From contig JAFFSR010000364.1 in the NCBI GenBank assembly GCA_017163975.1, positions 248,001-312,000 on the forward strand: a DNA stretch of 64,000 nucleotides, given 5' to 3'. The notes below the pieces were generated by a model that worked only from the letters and a program-made list of their open reading frames with translations, did not search any database and was not told where the DNA came from. Positions 25,753 through 37,360 of this stretch are shown here, piece after piece (positions within the stretch are counted from its first letter, which is position 1; every line of letters begins with the position of its first letter). Position numbers and translations under genes: made by a program. Source of the stretch: Anastatus disparis. Its lineage: Eukaryota; Arthropoda; Insecta; Hymenoptera; Eupelmidae.

Positions 25753-27063
25753 ATGCTGATGTCCACGAAAGAATTTGAGCTTTCAGCATCCATCAGCGCT
25801 TCGGGCACCCCAGGCCCACATACCTCAGAGGCGGCCGACTTGGCCTCGGGGGTGTGTTTTACAAAACCAAGCAGAGAAATGGAAGGGCAGGAACGATTGC
25901 CTCCTGACATCATCAAGGGGCAGATTCAGAGGATATTGGAATCAGTAGCTAAGATGGAATTAGTGAAAGGGAGAGTTAGGACGGTGAGCACCGGAATCAC
26001 GGATGAATGGCTTGTCATCAAGGATGCATGTGAGGCGGTAATGGTTGAGTGTGAACGGTTGACCCCGCAGCGGACGACTGCGGCGACGGCTGCTGCTGAG
26101 GCTCAGAAGCGGAAGAGAGAGCCGACCGGTGCCAGTCCTGAGCAGTCGGCGGCCTTTCAAAAGGTCGGCGAAGGCTCTGGATGGAAGAAGGTCGGTGCTA
26201 AACCAAAGACCAGGACCGCAAGTACGGTACCTAAGGACGGCACGAAAGAACCGAACGACCAGAGGACTCAAAAAGACGAGACGAAACGGAAGAAGAAGAC
26301 CGTTCGCGGACAGTCCAGACGGAAGCAGGGTGCACGCAACGACGTCGACGCCGTCTTGGTTGGTTTATCCGCCAACATGACGAACGCTGATGCTCTGCGC
26401 AGGCTCAAACAGGACGTTAAGACAGACGAGACGAAGGTGCAGGTACAGGGCTGTCGTAAGACGAAAGACGACGGTCTCCTGATCAGGTTGCGATGCAAGA
26501 CGGAGGACAGACTGCAATTCGAACAGCAGATCAAACAGGCACTGGGAAATGACGGTACTGTACGGGACTTGACGCCGGAGGTGCAGATCGAGATTCTTGA
26601 TCTTGACTGCATCACAGAGGCACAAGACGTTACTGACGCAATAAGACGGGAGACAGGGACAGTGAGGGATCCAAAGCCGCATATCTCCGGTCCCAATAAA
26701 CAGAATGTTTGCATGGCCGTCTGTGGTGTGGAGGAGAGTGCCGCTCGAATACTGCTGCAGAAGGGCCGGATCAAAATAGGGTGGATGAACTGCCGCGTAC
26801 GGACGAGACTAATGGTGCCAAGGTGCTACAGATGCTTCGGCTTCGGACACTAACGACGAGACTGTAAGGGTACTGACAGAAGCAGACTGTGTCGTAGGTG
26901 CGGACGGACGGGACATACCAGCGGAGGGTGCAACGAGAAAAACCCGACCTGCTATCTCTGCACGGAGGCGAGGCTCAAAGAATGCGCTCATGTGCCGGGT
27001 TCCGGAATATGCGCCGTCTTCCGGGCTGAGCTCGAAAAGCGGAAAAGGCAGACCACGACATGA
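25753..27063 (+). pseudogene. Retroelement B ORF1 (CCHC zinc-knuckle RNP protein)
   Basis: The frame opens at 25753 (MLMSTKEFELS) and is broken once by TAA at 26851-26853, inside the first zinc knuckle; it then continues in frame to TGA at 27061-27063, so about 436 residues in all. A basic, low-complexity middle (KRKREP, KRKKKTVRGQSRRKQ) precedes a conserved block. The C terminus carries three knuckles: CYRCFGFGH then RRDC, CRRCGRTGHTSGGC, and CYLCTEA followed by HVPGSGIC. R1-clade ORF1 proteins bind element RNA and ferry it to the target. The stop overlaps the ORF2 start as ATGA, fitting termination-reinitiation. The N terminus is unrelated to that of A and C. Confidence 0.88.
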
Positions 27064-30000
27064 CGGTGACGCTACAAGTTAACCTAAACAGATGCGAAGC
27101 GGCTCAGCTTTAGCTGGACCAAATCGCGACAGAACGGAACGCAGACGTACTTATAATTAGTGAACAGTACCGCGGCTTACGCCAACAGACATGGCTTTCG
27201 AACGCGTCAGGCTCGTCGGCCATCTGGGTTAGAGGCGCGCGCTCATGGGGTCCTTTGGTTTCCGGCGCGGGAGAGAACTACATGTGCACCGAGAAAGTTT
27301 CACATCATAAAAGATAGTGCGTTTTTAAAATGCTTCACAAAGTGGCTCGCATGCACGATAAATATCGAACATGCATCAAGTTTTTCGATGCGGTGCCACC
27401 GTAGGCGACGAAATACAGTGCGCCGCCTCCTCGCGCATTGTGTTTCGGCGCTTATGCACTACAAAAAGTGATGCATGAATTATGAAATACGAAGCATTAT
27501 TCGTGATTCACGGTGCAAAAGGCATCACTTTTTTTAGTGCGACGCGCATCATCTTTATTGAGGCAAAACGTTCTCCGTGTGGGCGAGGGTGGAAGATGTT
27601 ACTTACGTTAGTATATATCTCTCACCAAACCGTACGGCTGGGGAATTAGAAAATAAAATCGCGGCTCTGGAGGACGGCCTCAGAGATTTATCGGGGCATC
27701 TTGTGGTTGCCGGTGACCTTAACTCCAGGGCGATCGAGTGGGGCATGACAACTACAGGCAGACGCGGACGACTAGTGTTGGAGATGGCCGCAAGGCTGGA
27801 ACTGACAGTAGCGAACAGAGGATAGGTTTTTACGTACAGACGACCGAATTTTCGATACTCGATACCCAACGTGACGTTGACAACAGAAGACCTGGAGACG
27901 CGGATAAGGGGATGGTGGGTGTTCGAGGAATATACGGCCAGCGATCACCAGTGCATCGCCTTTGAAGTGACAGAACGGACAGGTACGTCACGAAATGTTA
28001 CGGTGAGACCCTCGCGGTGGAACCTCAACAAACAGGACAGGGCTCTATTTCGGAGGATACTACTGGAAACGGTTGCGCCTTCGGAAAGTATCTCGACGGA
28101 CCTGACTGACAAAGAGAGGACTGAGCTGATAGTGGACGGGACGATGACCGTTATACTTCGCCTCTGTGAGGCTACTATGCCACGCATCGTACCCCGACAT
28201 AATAAACCGGCCGCATAATGGTGGACGGATGAGATAAGCTCCCTACGGCGGACGTGCATAAGACACAGACGAGGACTGTACAGGGCACGAAAAAGAGGAC
28301 AGGCTGACGTAACAACGCTCGCACAGACGTACAAAGACGCCAAGAAGACCCTGACGAACGCCATAAAAAACAGTAAGAGGCTATGCTGGAGACGATTGTG
28401 TGAAGAGGTGGACCGCGACCCCTGGGCTATGGGCTTCAAGTTAGTTACCCACAAACTGGGGGCACTTGGTCCTCCAGAACACAGAGACGGACAGTCGATG
28501 GCGACGTTAGTGGACGGGCTGTTTCCAAACCATCCATTTACGGAGGGGCCGGTCGACTATCGAAGCCAAGCAGTTCCGGAGTTCACAGAGGCGGAATTGC
28601 TGGAGGCTACCGCCTCTCTGAGACTCGGAAAAGCGCCAGGACCGGACAACATTCCAGGAGAGATCCTCCGGCAGGTCGCTTTAGGCAGGCCGCGTCTGTT
28701 CCTGGACATGTATAACGAATGCTTACGGACGGGGATTTTCAGCACGCGATGGAAAAAGGCCAGGCTGTTTCTCCTCTATAAAGGGAAGGGAGAGCCAAAT
28801 GCGCCAAATTCCTACAGGCCATTGTGCCTCTTAGACACGGCAGGAAAGACTTTAAAATTATTATTGAAAAACAGACTGACGGACGCGGTGGACAGGGCGG
28901 GAGGTCTCTTGGACAACCAGTACGGCTTCCGCAAAGGCCGATCGACGGTGGATGCTATACGGGAGGTCCTTGAGCCTTCTTGAAGTACTGACCACAGAAG
29001 TAGACCCATTATACTGCTTGGCACGCTGGACGCAAGGAACGCCTTCAACAGCGCCAGGTTCTCCGATATCCTCGAAGCCTATAGGTCTTTCGGGGTGCCG
29101 GACTACTTGATGAGGGTGTTGGAGGATTACTTGCGTAACAGATGCTTAACGTACGAGACGACGGAAGGACAGATATGCAGACCAATAACTGCGGGGGTTG
29201 CACAGGTTTCGATACTGGGACCAGACATTTGGAACGTGGACTACGACAGCTTGCTGAGACTGGAGATGCCCGAGGGCGCGTCGCTTGTCGCTTACGCCGA
29301 TGACGTGGTAGTGGTGATCGTCCAAAGGACTACAGAATTAGCACAACTGACACAGAACAGAGTCATGAGGCGGGTCGGCAGGTGGATGACAGAACACGGA
29401 CTGTCACAAGCACTGAACAAGACGGAACTGATGTTTCTGACAGGAAGACCCACGCTTATCTCAATAACGGTTGGTACGGAAAGGACGGAGACCGTAGGTA
29501 GCCTAAAATACCTAGGAGTCACCCTGGATACCAGGCTCACTTTTTGGCCGCATATTCAGAGGGTGGCCGACAAAGCGACTAAACTGACGTTCTTGCTGGG
29601 CCGCCTTATGGCAAACACGTACGGACCGAAACAGAGTAAAAGACTATTGCTCATGACGACTACCCACTCGATGATGTTGTACGGGGTGGAAATATGGACC
29701 AATGCGCTTCGCGTTCGAAAGTACCGAAAGCGACTGACGGGCGTACAGAGACGGGGAGCGCTTCGGATAGCTTGCGCCTACCGGACGGTCTCTGCGGAGG
29801 TCGTAATGGTGGTTACAAGCGTAGTTCCCATAGATCTCCTTACGCTAGAGCGCAAGCGGATCTATGACGAAGCGCTGAAACAGGACGGACAGAAGCGGCA
29901 GTTCGGGAAAGAGACCTGACTATGACGCTATGAAGTGAACGGTGGACGAGAGACGGAATGGGAGCGTGAACTAGACGTCTGATCAGGGACCTAAGGTGGA

Positions 30001-30330
30001 CGCAACGGACTTTTCGGGAGGTGGACTTCTCTTCTACCTTACCCAATTCTTGACCGGATACGGCTACTTCAGGCGTTGCCTGCGCCAGAGAGGCAAGGTG
30101 CAGCATGCGGGCTGTACCTTTTGCAGACACGACAGGGACGACGCTGAGCATACATTCTTCGAATGCTTGCGATGGGACTCAACAGACGAACGTTACAGGA
30201 ACGGACTGGAGACTTAACACCAGACAACATTGTAGACTGGATGCTGGAGGACGTACAAAACTACGCAGCGGTGGTGACTTTCGTCACAGTCGTCCTCAAA
30301 GGGAAAAAAGAGGAAGGATGTTTAGTGTGA
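27060..30330 (+). pseudogene. Retroelement B ORF2 (endonuclease, reverse transcriptase)
   Basis: It begins at the ATG at 27060 (MTVTLQVN), overlapping the ORF1 stop. Domains in order: APE endonuclease (ERNADVLIISEQY, then LVVAGDLNSRAIEWG near 27700, SDHQCIAFEV near 27940); RT with GKAPGPDNIPGEIL (28628), NSYRPLCLLDTAGK, TLDARNAFNSARF (29025), AGVAQVSILGPDIWN (29190) and VAYADDVVVVIV (29287, catalytic aspartates present); and a C-terminal knuckle CTFCRHDRDDAEHTFFEC (30111). Stops occur at about 27111, 27823, 28216, 28981 and 29917, with at least two frameshifts after 29900, and the endonuclease is split by a 293-bp MITE. The final frame ends with TGA at 30328-30330. It is dead but clearly R1-clade. 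Confidence 0.93.
27287..27579. mobile_element. 293-bp MITE inserted in the B endonuclease domain
   Basis: The reading frame is interrupted between GENYM and WARVED. The insert starts CACCGAGAAAGTTT and ends AAACGTTCTCCGTG, 14-bp inverted ends with two mismatches, and TG is duplicated on each side (27285-27286 and 27580-27581). Dropping the insert and one TG rejoins the frame exactly. The interior has further inverted pieces (AAAAGTGATGC against GGCATCACTTTT). No coding capacity; superfamily not assigned. Confidence 0.85.
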
Positions 30331-30339
30331 ATGGATGAG

Positions 30340-30835
30340 AATTACAAATACGCAGGGAGACAAATGTCTTTGGGCATAGCGACCCCACGTACCCGAGCCG
30401 AGCAAATGACATGGCGAATGTGTGGATGCAGGAGAGGATGAGAAAATGCAAATACGCAGGGGGACTACATAGTCCTTGGGCCTAGCGATCCCACGTACCC
30501 GAGCTGAGTGAATGGTATACTGAATGTGTGGATGGAAGTGAGCGCGTGAATGTGCAAACACGCAGGGGGGCTGAAAAGTCCTTGGGCCCCGCGACCCCAC
30601 GTACCCGAGCTGAGTGAATGGTGTACTAAATGTGTAGATGAAAGAGAGCGCGTAAATGTGCAAATACGCAGGGAGACTGAAAAGTCTTTGGGCCCGGCGA
30701 CCCGACGTACCCGAGCCGAGTGAATGGCAAACTGAATGAATGGATGAAGGCGAGGATGAAGATGTGCGAACACGCAGGGGGACTGAAAAGTCCTTGGGCC
30801 CAGCGACCCCACATAACCGAGCTAAGTGTGAATGG
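30340..30835 (+). repeat. Five tandem ~107-bp repeats in the element B 3' UTR
   Basis: The block GCGACCCCACGTACCCGAG recurs near 30380, 30488, 30594, 30703 and 30803, each preceded by AATACGCAGGGGGACTGAAAAGTCC-like sequence. The array starts straight after the ORF2 stop. The long minus-strand frames here (for example 30322-30894) only reflect this periodicity. Confidence 0.88.
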
Positions 30836-31270
30836 AGAAGTGCAAGGTAGGATGACAGGCAAATGTATGCATGTTTGGACGTATGAATGGACACGGCCTA
30901 GTGCCTGGACGGACGGACGAGACGAGCGACAATGGACAAGACCGCAGCGTGAAGTAATGCTAACGCAGTCCCACGCTGCGGCTCTGAACGGTGGACGTTA
31001 CGGATCCCTGCCCATGTAAGTGAAGCATTTTTTTGGTTCTCTTCCGCGGCCAGGGTGAAGGGGGTTTAGACGATCTCTGCCTGTGGGTGCCTCGGGGTGA
31101 ATGCCAACCTACCAGGTTTCTTTCTCCCTCCAAGCTGACACAGCGTCAGAATCCCGTCACACCAGTGGCGCGCACTGCGGTTGGGGTGATCCAGCTGCGG
31201 CCCACGTCGCTGTAGGTCTGATAGCAGATTTACCCGTTTTTGGACCACCTAAAAAAAAAAAAAAAAAAAA

Positions 31271-33237
31271 ACTATAACAACGTAATCTATTATAGTAATA
31301 GCTCTAGTGATGTAGTAATTATAGTTATTACCATCGTATTATATTCTATCATAGCAGTAACTACATGACTATAGTTATGACTACACTATTCTAATCAGTA
31401 TAGTAATTATTACATAACTATCGTTATGACTATAGTATTGTAATTAATTATAGTAATTACTACATAAATATGGTTATTATTATCGTTTCATAATCAATCA
31501 TAGTCATCACTATATAATTGTAGTTATTACTACTAGTTACAACATAATATAGCAATTACTACATAACTATAGTTATTACCATGATTATAATTTATTGTAG
31601 TTATTACTTAGTAACTATAGTCATCACTGCTTTATTATGACCAATTATAAAAATTACTATATAACTATAGTTTTTGCTGCTGTATTATAATTAATTTTAG
31701 CAATCACTACGGAACTATCATATTATAATCATAGTATTTACTATACCACTATAATTATTACTACAGTATTATAATCAATCACAGTAATCACTACATAACT
31801 ATAGTTTTTATTATTGTATCATAATCCATCATAGTAGTACCTATATAACTATATTAATTACTACAGTTCCTTATGTTATATTACTACGAACATAACTAAC
31901 GTTATAACCACAGTATTATAATTAATTATAGTAATTACTAATTAACTATAGTTATTGCTGCCGTATTATAATCAATTATAGTAGTTACTAATTAGCTATA
32001 GTTATTAGAACCATATTTTAAGTTGTATCAATTACAACATAACTATCGTTATAACTACAATTTTATAATTAATTATGGTAATTACTAGGTAATGATAGTT
32101 ATTGTCATAGTAATATTATTAATTATAGTAATTACTACATAAATGTAGCAACTACTATAGAATTATAATCAATTATAGTAATTACTATACGGATATAGTT
32201 ATTACTGCAGTATAATAATTGATCATAGTAATTACTACCTAACTATAATTACTACTATAGTAATATATTTTTTTATAGTAATACTACATAAATATAATTA
32301 TTGGTACAGTATTATAATCATTTATAGTAATTACTACATAACATTCGTTATTATCACAGTATTATAATTAATTATAATACTTACTATGGCACTAGAATTA
32401 TTACTTTAATCATATAATCTATTATAGTAATTACTACATTAGTATTATTATTACTTTTCTATTATATTCAATCATAGTAGTAACTACATGACTATAGTTA
32501 TTAATTACTACAGTATTATAATTAGTAATAGTAATTGTTACATAACTATCGTTATAACTATGGTATTATAATTAATTGTAGTAGTTAGTACATAAATAAT
32601 ATCTTAAGTTATATAAATTACAACATAACTATCGTTATAACTACAGTTTCATAATGATTCATAGTAATTACTAGGTAATTATAGTTATTACTATAGTATA
32701 ATTTGATTAATTATAGTAATTATAATACCAATGTAGTAATTACTTTATAAGTATAGCTATTACTGTAGTATAATAATTTATCATAGTAATTACTACATCT
32801 CACTGTAGTGTATCAATTGATCATAGTAATTACTACAGAAATTTAATTATTATTACAGTATTATAATTAATTATAGTAATTACCACATAACTATAGTTAT
32901 TACTATAGTATTATACTCATTTATAGTAATTAATGCATAATTATCGTTAGTACTACAGCATTATAATTAATTATAGTACTTACGACGTAACAAGGGTTAT
33001 AACAGTCATAACATAATCTATTATAGTAATTACTACATAAGTATTGTTATTGCTATCATATTATATTTAATCATAGTAGTAACCAATGACTATAGTTATT
33101 ACTACAATATTGTAATCAATTATAGTAATTACTACATAACTATCGTTATAAGTATAGTATTATAATTAATCATAGTAATTACTAAATATCTATAATTATT
33201 AGTACCGTATTATCAACTATAATAATTACTAATTAAA
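31271..33237. repeat. 50-bp TAGTAATTACTA satellite, main segment
   Basis: About 40 diverged units with a period near 50 bp (for example TATAGTAATTACTACATAAC at 33121, and its next copy 50 bp on). Each unit is nearly its own reverse complement (TAGTAATTACTA...ATAGTTATTACTA). It starts with the 3' copy of element B's target duplication (31271-31284). Confidence 0.88.
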
Positions 33238-33475
33238 GGAAATCAAAACTCCGGGCAATACTGTTCTAAATTTTATTCTTTATTTTCAACGACGTTTCGA
33301 CATCACTGTAGGATGTCCTTTTCAAGTTAATTAAATACACTCATCGCAATTTTTTCAACAAGTCAGCTATCAATAGACAATTAAAAAAGTCTACAAGTCT
33401 TTGTAAAAAAATTTTTTTCTTTGAAAAATATGCGAAGACCTAATGTTATAAAGCTATAAAGCCAAGTATAATCGT
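33238..33475 (-). mobile_element. Penelope-like element end with hammerhead-like motif
   Basis: On the minus strand the segment 33282-33325 reads TTGAAAAGGACATCC, a short loop, then GATGTCGAAACGTC. The pairing GACATC/GATGTC followed by GAAAC is the stem II and core arrangement of the hammerhead motifs known in the terminal repeats of Penelope-like elements; the CTGANGA core is degenerate here. It is followed by GCCCGGAGTTTTGATTTCC, a phrase I associate with such element ends in insects. Only about 240 bp is present, with no RT. It is inserted in the 50-bp satellite. Confidence 0.45.
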
Positions 33476-33507
33476 ATAATAATTACTTCATAGCTATAGT
33501 TGTTAAA

Positions 33508-33945
33508 GCCGTGGTGTCTTAGGGGCTAGTGCATCCGACTCTAACGCAGGGGGCCGGGGTTCGAATCCCGGTAGAGCTGGGATTTTTTCTATCTTTTATA
33601 ATTTAAATATTGAAAGTGGAGGATATTCCGAGTTCACTGACACCATGGACGACCACCCTTGAGAGAGTTTTTTCGGCTTTAACAAAAACCGACAAAAGTC
33701 GCTCGAGGAATGGTAAGGCAGAACGCAACTGCTCGACTATTATAGTTGAGTCAGACCTTTCTGTCGGGTAGATGTTTGAGCTCCCGATGCGCTAAAAACG
33801 ATGGGCATGAGCGAGGCTCCCTGCCTATGTTAGGGAAATTGAGATATGGTTTCGAACGCTAAGACACCGAAACACAAAGGTGGTTGAGGTGTCACTTACT
33901 AGGCCAAGTAGAATGTATGTGGATAAACCCCAAAGATAGAAATTT
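33508..33945 (+). mobile_element. tRNA-derived SINE-like element
   Basis: The head (33508-33580) has a pol III A-box-like TGGTGTCTTAGGGGCTAGTGC and a B box GGGGTTCGAATCCC followed by a T run (33583-33588). It cannot be folded as a tRNA: the ends do not pair as an acceptor stem and the T stem has one mismatch. A GC-richer body of about 350 bp follows and stops sharply where the 50-bp satellite resumes. No clear target duplication was seen, since the flanks are repetitive. A tRNA pseudogene with unrelated flanking sequence is the alternative. Confidence 0.6.
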
Positions 33946-34735
33946 ACTACATATCTATAGTTGTTACTTTGGTACATGATTAATCATAGTAATTACTACA
34001 TAACTATAGTTATTACTATAGTAATATGATCTATTGTAGTAAATACTACATTACCGTCGTTATTACTACGTTGTTATAGTTAATTATAGTAATTACTACA
34101 TAACTATTGTTATATCTGCAGTATTATAATCTCTTATTGTAATTACTGCATAATTATAGTTATTATCACAGTATCGTAATTAATTATAGTAAATACTACA
34201 TAATTATAGCCATTACTGTATTATTAAAATTAATTATAGTAATTACTACATAATGATATTTATTACTATATAATTATAATTAACTATAGTTATTGCTACA
34301 TAACTATAGTTATATCTGTGACATTATAGAAATTACTAGTAATGATTTATTATACTCATTACTACAAAAAAATAATTATTATCATAGCATTATATTTAAT
34401 TATAGAAATCACTACATAACTATAGTTATTACTACAGTGTTATTACTTCAGTTTTATAATTACTTATAGTAATTACTATATAACTATAGTCGTCACCATC
34501 ATATTATAATCATAGTAATTACTATATAACTATAGTCATTACTACAGTAATTTAAGCTATATTAATTACAACATAATATAGCAATTACTCCATAACTATA
34601 GTTATTACGATGGTAATGATTTATTGTAGTGATTACTACGTAACTATAGTTATTACTGCATTATTATAAGCAATTATAGAAATTACTACATTACTATAGT
34701 TTTTACTGCTATATTATAATCAATTATAAACCAAA
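33946..34735. repeat. 50-bp satellite, right-hand segment
   Basis: The same quasi-palindromic units as at 31271, ending at about 34735 where ordinary AT-rich sequence begins. This is the right edge of the array that starts at 19556. Confidence 0.85.
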
Positions 34736-36229
34736 CCTAACGTTATTAATTTATAACTTTCACCTCGATTAGCATGTTCTAATCTTACTCATAGATGACT
34801 TACATGCTTTAAACTTTCCTCTAACCAAGACTAGCATGATCTATTCTTAGGTGTAACTAAGTTTTGATTCTACGATTTCTGATTTCAGTCGAATTCAGCA
34901 CTTATTAATTTTAACACCAAGTAAAAATATCGTATATAATTTTTGGCTTTAGTCACAACCAATTTGTACGTTTATTAGCCTTAGCCAAGAAAAAATCCTA
35001 CCCTTTTTTACCTCTGTTAAGAGTATCATCAACGACACATGTCTCTAGCTAACTAGGAGAATAACACAACTCCGGATCACGGTTTTTGCTCAATCTTTAG
35101 GATAAGTTTTTAGATGACAGAATATAGAAGAATCTAAAGTTATACTCACAAACGCTCAATATTTCTCTAGTTACAGGCAATTACAGAAAATTACTAATCA
35201 AGTTATTAGATTTTTAAATGCATATAGTTCTTTAGCATTGATAGCAAATTGAAACTTTTTTTAATGAAAGCTGAGCTTAAACCCTTTCGAAGTAATAGTG
35301 ATAGCATATCAAAGTATTATTTTTTCCTAAAGTTATAGCGTAATAAAGATTAGACCCCATCTCAGCTTTTGTGATTAATTAATATTTAAAAAAAAAATTA
35401 AAATGAAAAAAAATTAGTCAAAAATAAATTAATTATAAATTAATGAATAATAAATTACTTATTTATTTGTGTATTTATGAACAACATTAATGTATGTATT
35501 TATTTATCTGTGATATCACTTTTAAAGTGACTTACTCATACAGTATTATTAGATTAAAGATATTGACTTTGATATCATTTTCTGTGTAATTATAAAATTT
35601 ATGTTATATATTTCTTATTTCACACGCCATTTTTTTTATGTAATCAAAATAAATTAATATCCATTCATCCATCTAATTTTAATACTATAATAATTATTAT
35701 AATCAAAAGTATAAAAAAATACAGTATCATTATCATCATATTTATAAACTTTATTTGAAATTACAATACTGTATCGATTATAATAAATAGTATTAAAAAT
35801 ATAGTTGAAATAATGAGTAACTATCGAGTATAATTATTCAGAAAGATTATAATGAAATATTTTTTATAACAACTGTACTGTAATCAAAAATACAATCAAT
35901 TATCATATGCAAATATTTTACAGTAGTAATGAAAGATCAAGAGTATTGTTATAATTATCATAAACTATAATATGCGATTATAATTTTGTACTAATAATTA
36001 CTCGGCAAAAAAAATCATATAAGAATGTCGCATAACAAAATTATGTAATACCGTTACATAATTAATTACATAACTGATTGTGTCAATTCATTATGTTATG
36101 TTTTAAAAATTATATGATTTTATTATAAAACTTTATTCATCATGTTAAGTCACGTCGTACGTTCCATAATGTTTGGGTAAGTCTTCTTTCTTTTTAGTTC
36201 GACTTTTAGACACTACATTTAATTTTATA
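34736..36229. other. AT-rich spacer, no feature seen
   Basis: Very AT-rich with no repeat unit, gene or RNA that I can support. Confidence 0.6.
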
Positions 36230-36867
36230 TTCATTTATTGGAATCAACGTTATTGGAGTGCGTTTTGTTCAAAGCCTGAGGCGTCACTAAAAGCGCTTTT
36301 GGCACTTCGGACGCTAGCAACACTGCTCTGACTGCAGCTCCGTATCCTTGATACCTGCAAAGTAGACATTTCTTGTTTTTTATGCGAGGTTGTCTCCTCT
36401 AGCATTTCGGTAGTTATAATTGCCGTCGAAGTCTGGTTACCCAGTCCAGCGACAATATGGTCAACGTGAATTTGGCCTCCCCCAGAATCCATGAGGCCAG
36501 CTCCGCCCACCGAGGCTTTCACTCGATCGGAAGCGGAGGTGAGATTTCCCTGTGCAGGGGTACTCACCTGGGGTATTACTGTATTTAAATCCGACATCTT
36601 CCATGAAAGTGGTGAATTTAATCAGGGAACCACCCCTATCTTGTAACCCAAAGCGGGACCCTTACAGGATTACTACCATCCGGGCCAGATAGTCCCTGGT
36701 TTTTTTGCGAGGTTATTTCTCCTCGGGTCATTACTTCCTATTTGCCGTCAACGTTATAGCATTGCTGCGAAGAGCATTGATGCGACGATGACGCCCAGGA
36801 GCGGTTGGGCAATGCCCGGAACCTGGAAGACAACACTTGCTCAAGGGGCCTCCTCAAGCCAACTCCC
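36230..36867 (-). mobile_element. Retroelement C: 5' fragment of an A-like R1-clade element
   Basis: Read on minus, it starts at 36867 with GGGAGTTGGCTTGAGGAGGC, matching the 5' ends of A and B, has the same 5' UTR as A (AAGATAGGGGTGGTTCCC), then the ORF1 start MSDLNTVIPQVSTPAQGN at 36597. The frame is open to 36250, where the element is truncated into AT-rich DNA. Immediately upstream of its 5' end lies (ATT)n in the element's sense. Confidence 0.85.
36250..36597 (-). pseudogene. Retroelement C ORF1 N terminus, truncated
   Basis: 115 codons starting MSDLNTVIPQVSTPAQGN, close to element A's ORF1 start, with conserved SDRVKASVGGAGLMDSGGG and HVDH segments. There is no stop within the fragment except at the truncation point. 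The zinc-knuckle region is absent, so it cannot make a full protein. Confidence 0.75.
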
Positions 36868-36944
<77 letters not shown>

Positions 36945-36984
36945 TAATAATAACAATAATAATAATAATAATAATAACCTAATA
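36868..36984. repeat. (AAT)n microsatellite
   Basis: More than 30 AAT units with a few AAC interruptions. The left border is the 5' end of retroelement C; the right border is the TA next to the mariner-type element. Poly-I and poly-N frames here are artefacts. Confidence 0.97.
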
Positions 36985-37360
36985 ACCCAATGACCAAAAT
37001 AAATAAAAAAGATCCACTTTTTTTTTCAAAACACCTAATTTTTTTATTTTGGATTCGGAAAAAAAGTTCAACAAAATTGTCTTGAGTTGTAGGTAATAGT
37101 AGGGGTCAAACAACAGTAAAATTGAGTTTGAACTCTATTTTGATTTTCAAAGCCAAATTTATGTATTCGAAGCCTTTATGAGAAGAATTATTTTCTATCT
37201 TGTGGGAAAACAAATTATTTTTATTCTATTTTCTGGTGTGATTCCGGACAAACCTACAAAGTTTCATCTAAATCGTTAAATAACACTTCTTTAGTATTAT
37301 TAATGACAGAGGTGACTCGTGAACAGCCCTTCTCAGGATAGTTCACGTTGAAATTTCTTA

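Larger units (their letters stand above)
24766..31270 (+). mobile_element. Full-length R1-clade non-LTR retrotransposon B
   Basis: It starts GGGAGTTGGCCCGGGGAG at 24766 and ends with a roughly 22-nt A tract at 31270. A 14-bp target duplication, ACTATAACAACGTA, flanks it at 24752-24765 and 31271-31284, so this 6.5-kb copy inserted at full length into the 50-bp satellite. The order is 5' UTR, ORF1 (three CCHC knuckles), ORF2 (APE endonuclease, RT, C-terminal zinc knuckle) and a 0.9-kb 3' UTR. ORF1 and ORF2 overlap at ATGA. GC content is far above the surroundings. Stops, frameshifts and a MITE in ORF2 make it inactive. Confidence 0.93.

Noticed and set aside
30322..30894. 190-residue minus-strand frame with repeated SARVRGVAGPKDF-like blocks
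   Set aside because: It follows the ~107-bp tandem repeats of the element B 3' UTR; periodic DNA of a length near a multiple of three stays open by chance.
33508..33590. A functional tRNA gene
   Set aside because: The A and B boxes are present but the acceptor ends do not pair and the T stem is mismatched; a SINE head or pseudogene fits better. The same reasoning applies to 54786-54865.
36738..36993. Poly-leucine, poly-isoleucine and poly-asparagine reading frames
   Set aside because: They are six-frame readings of an (AAT)n microsatellite. The same applies to the serine- and methionine-rich frames at 45036-45386.
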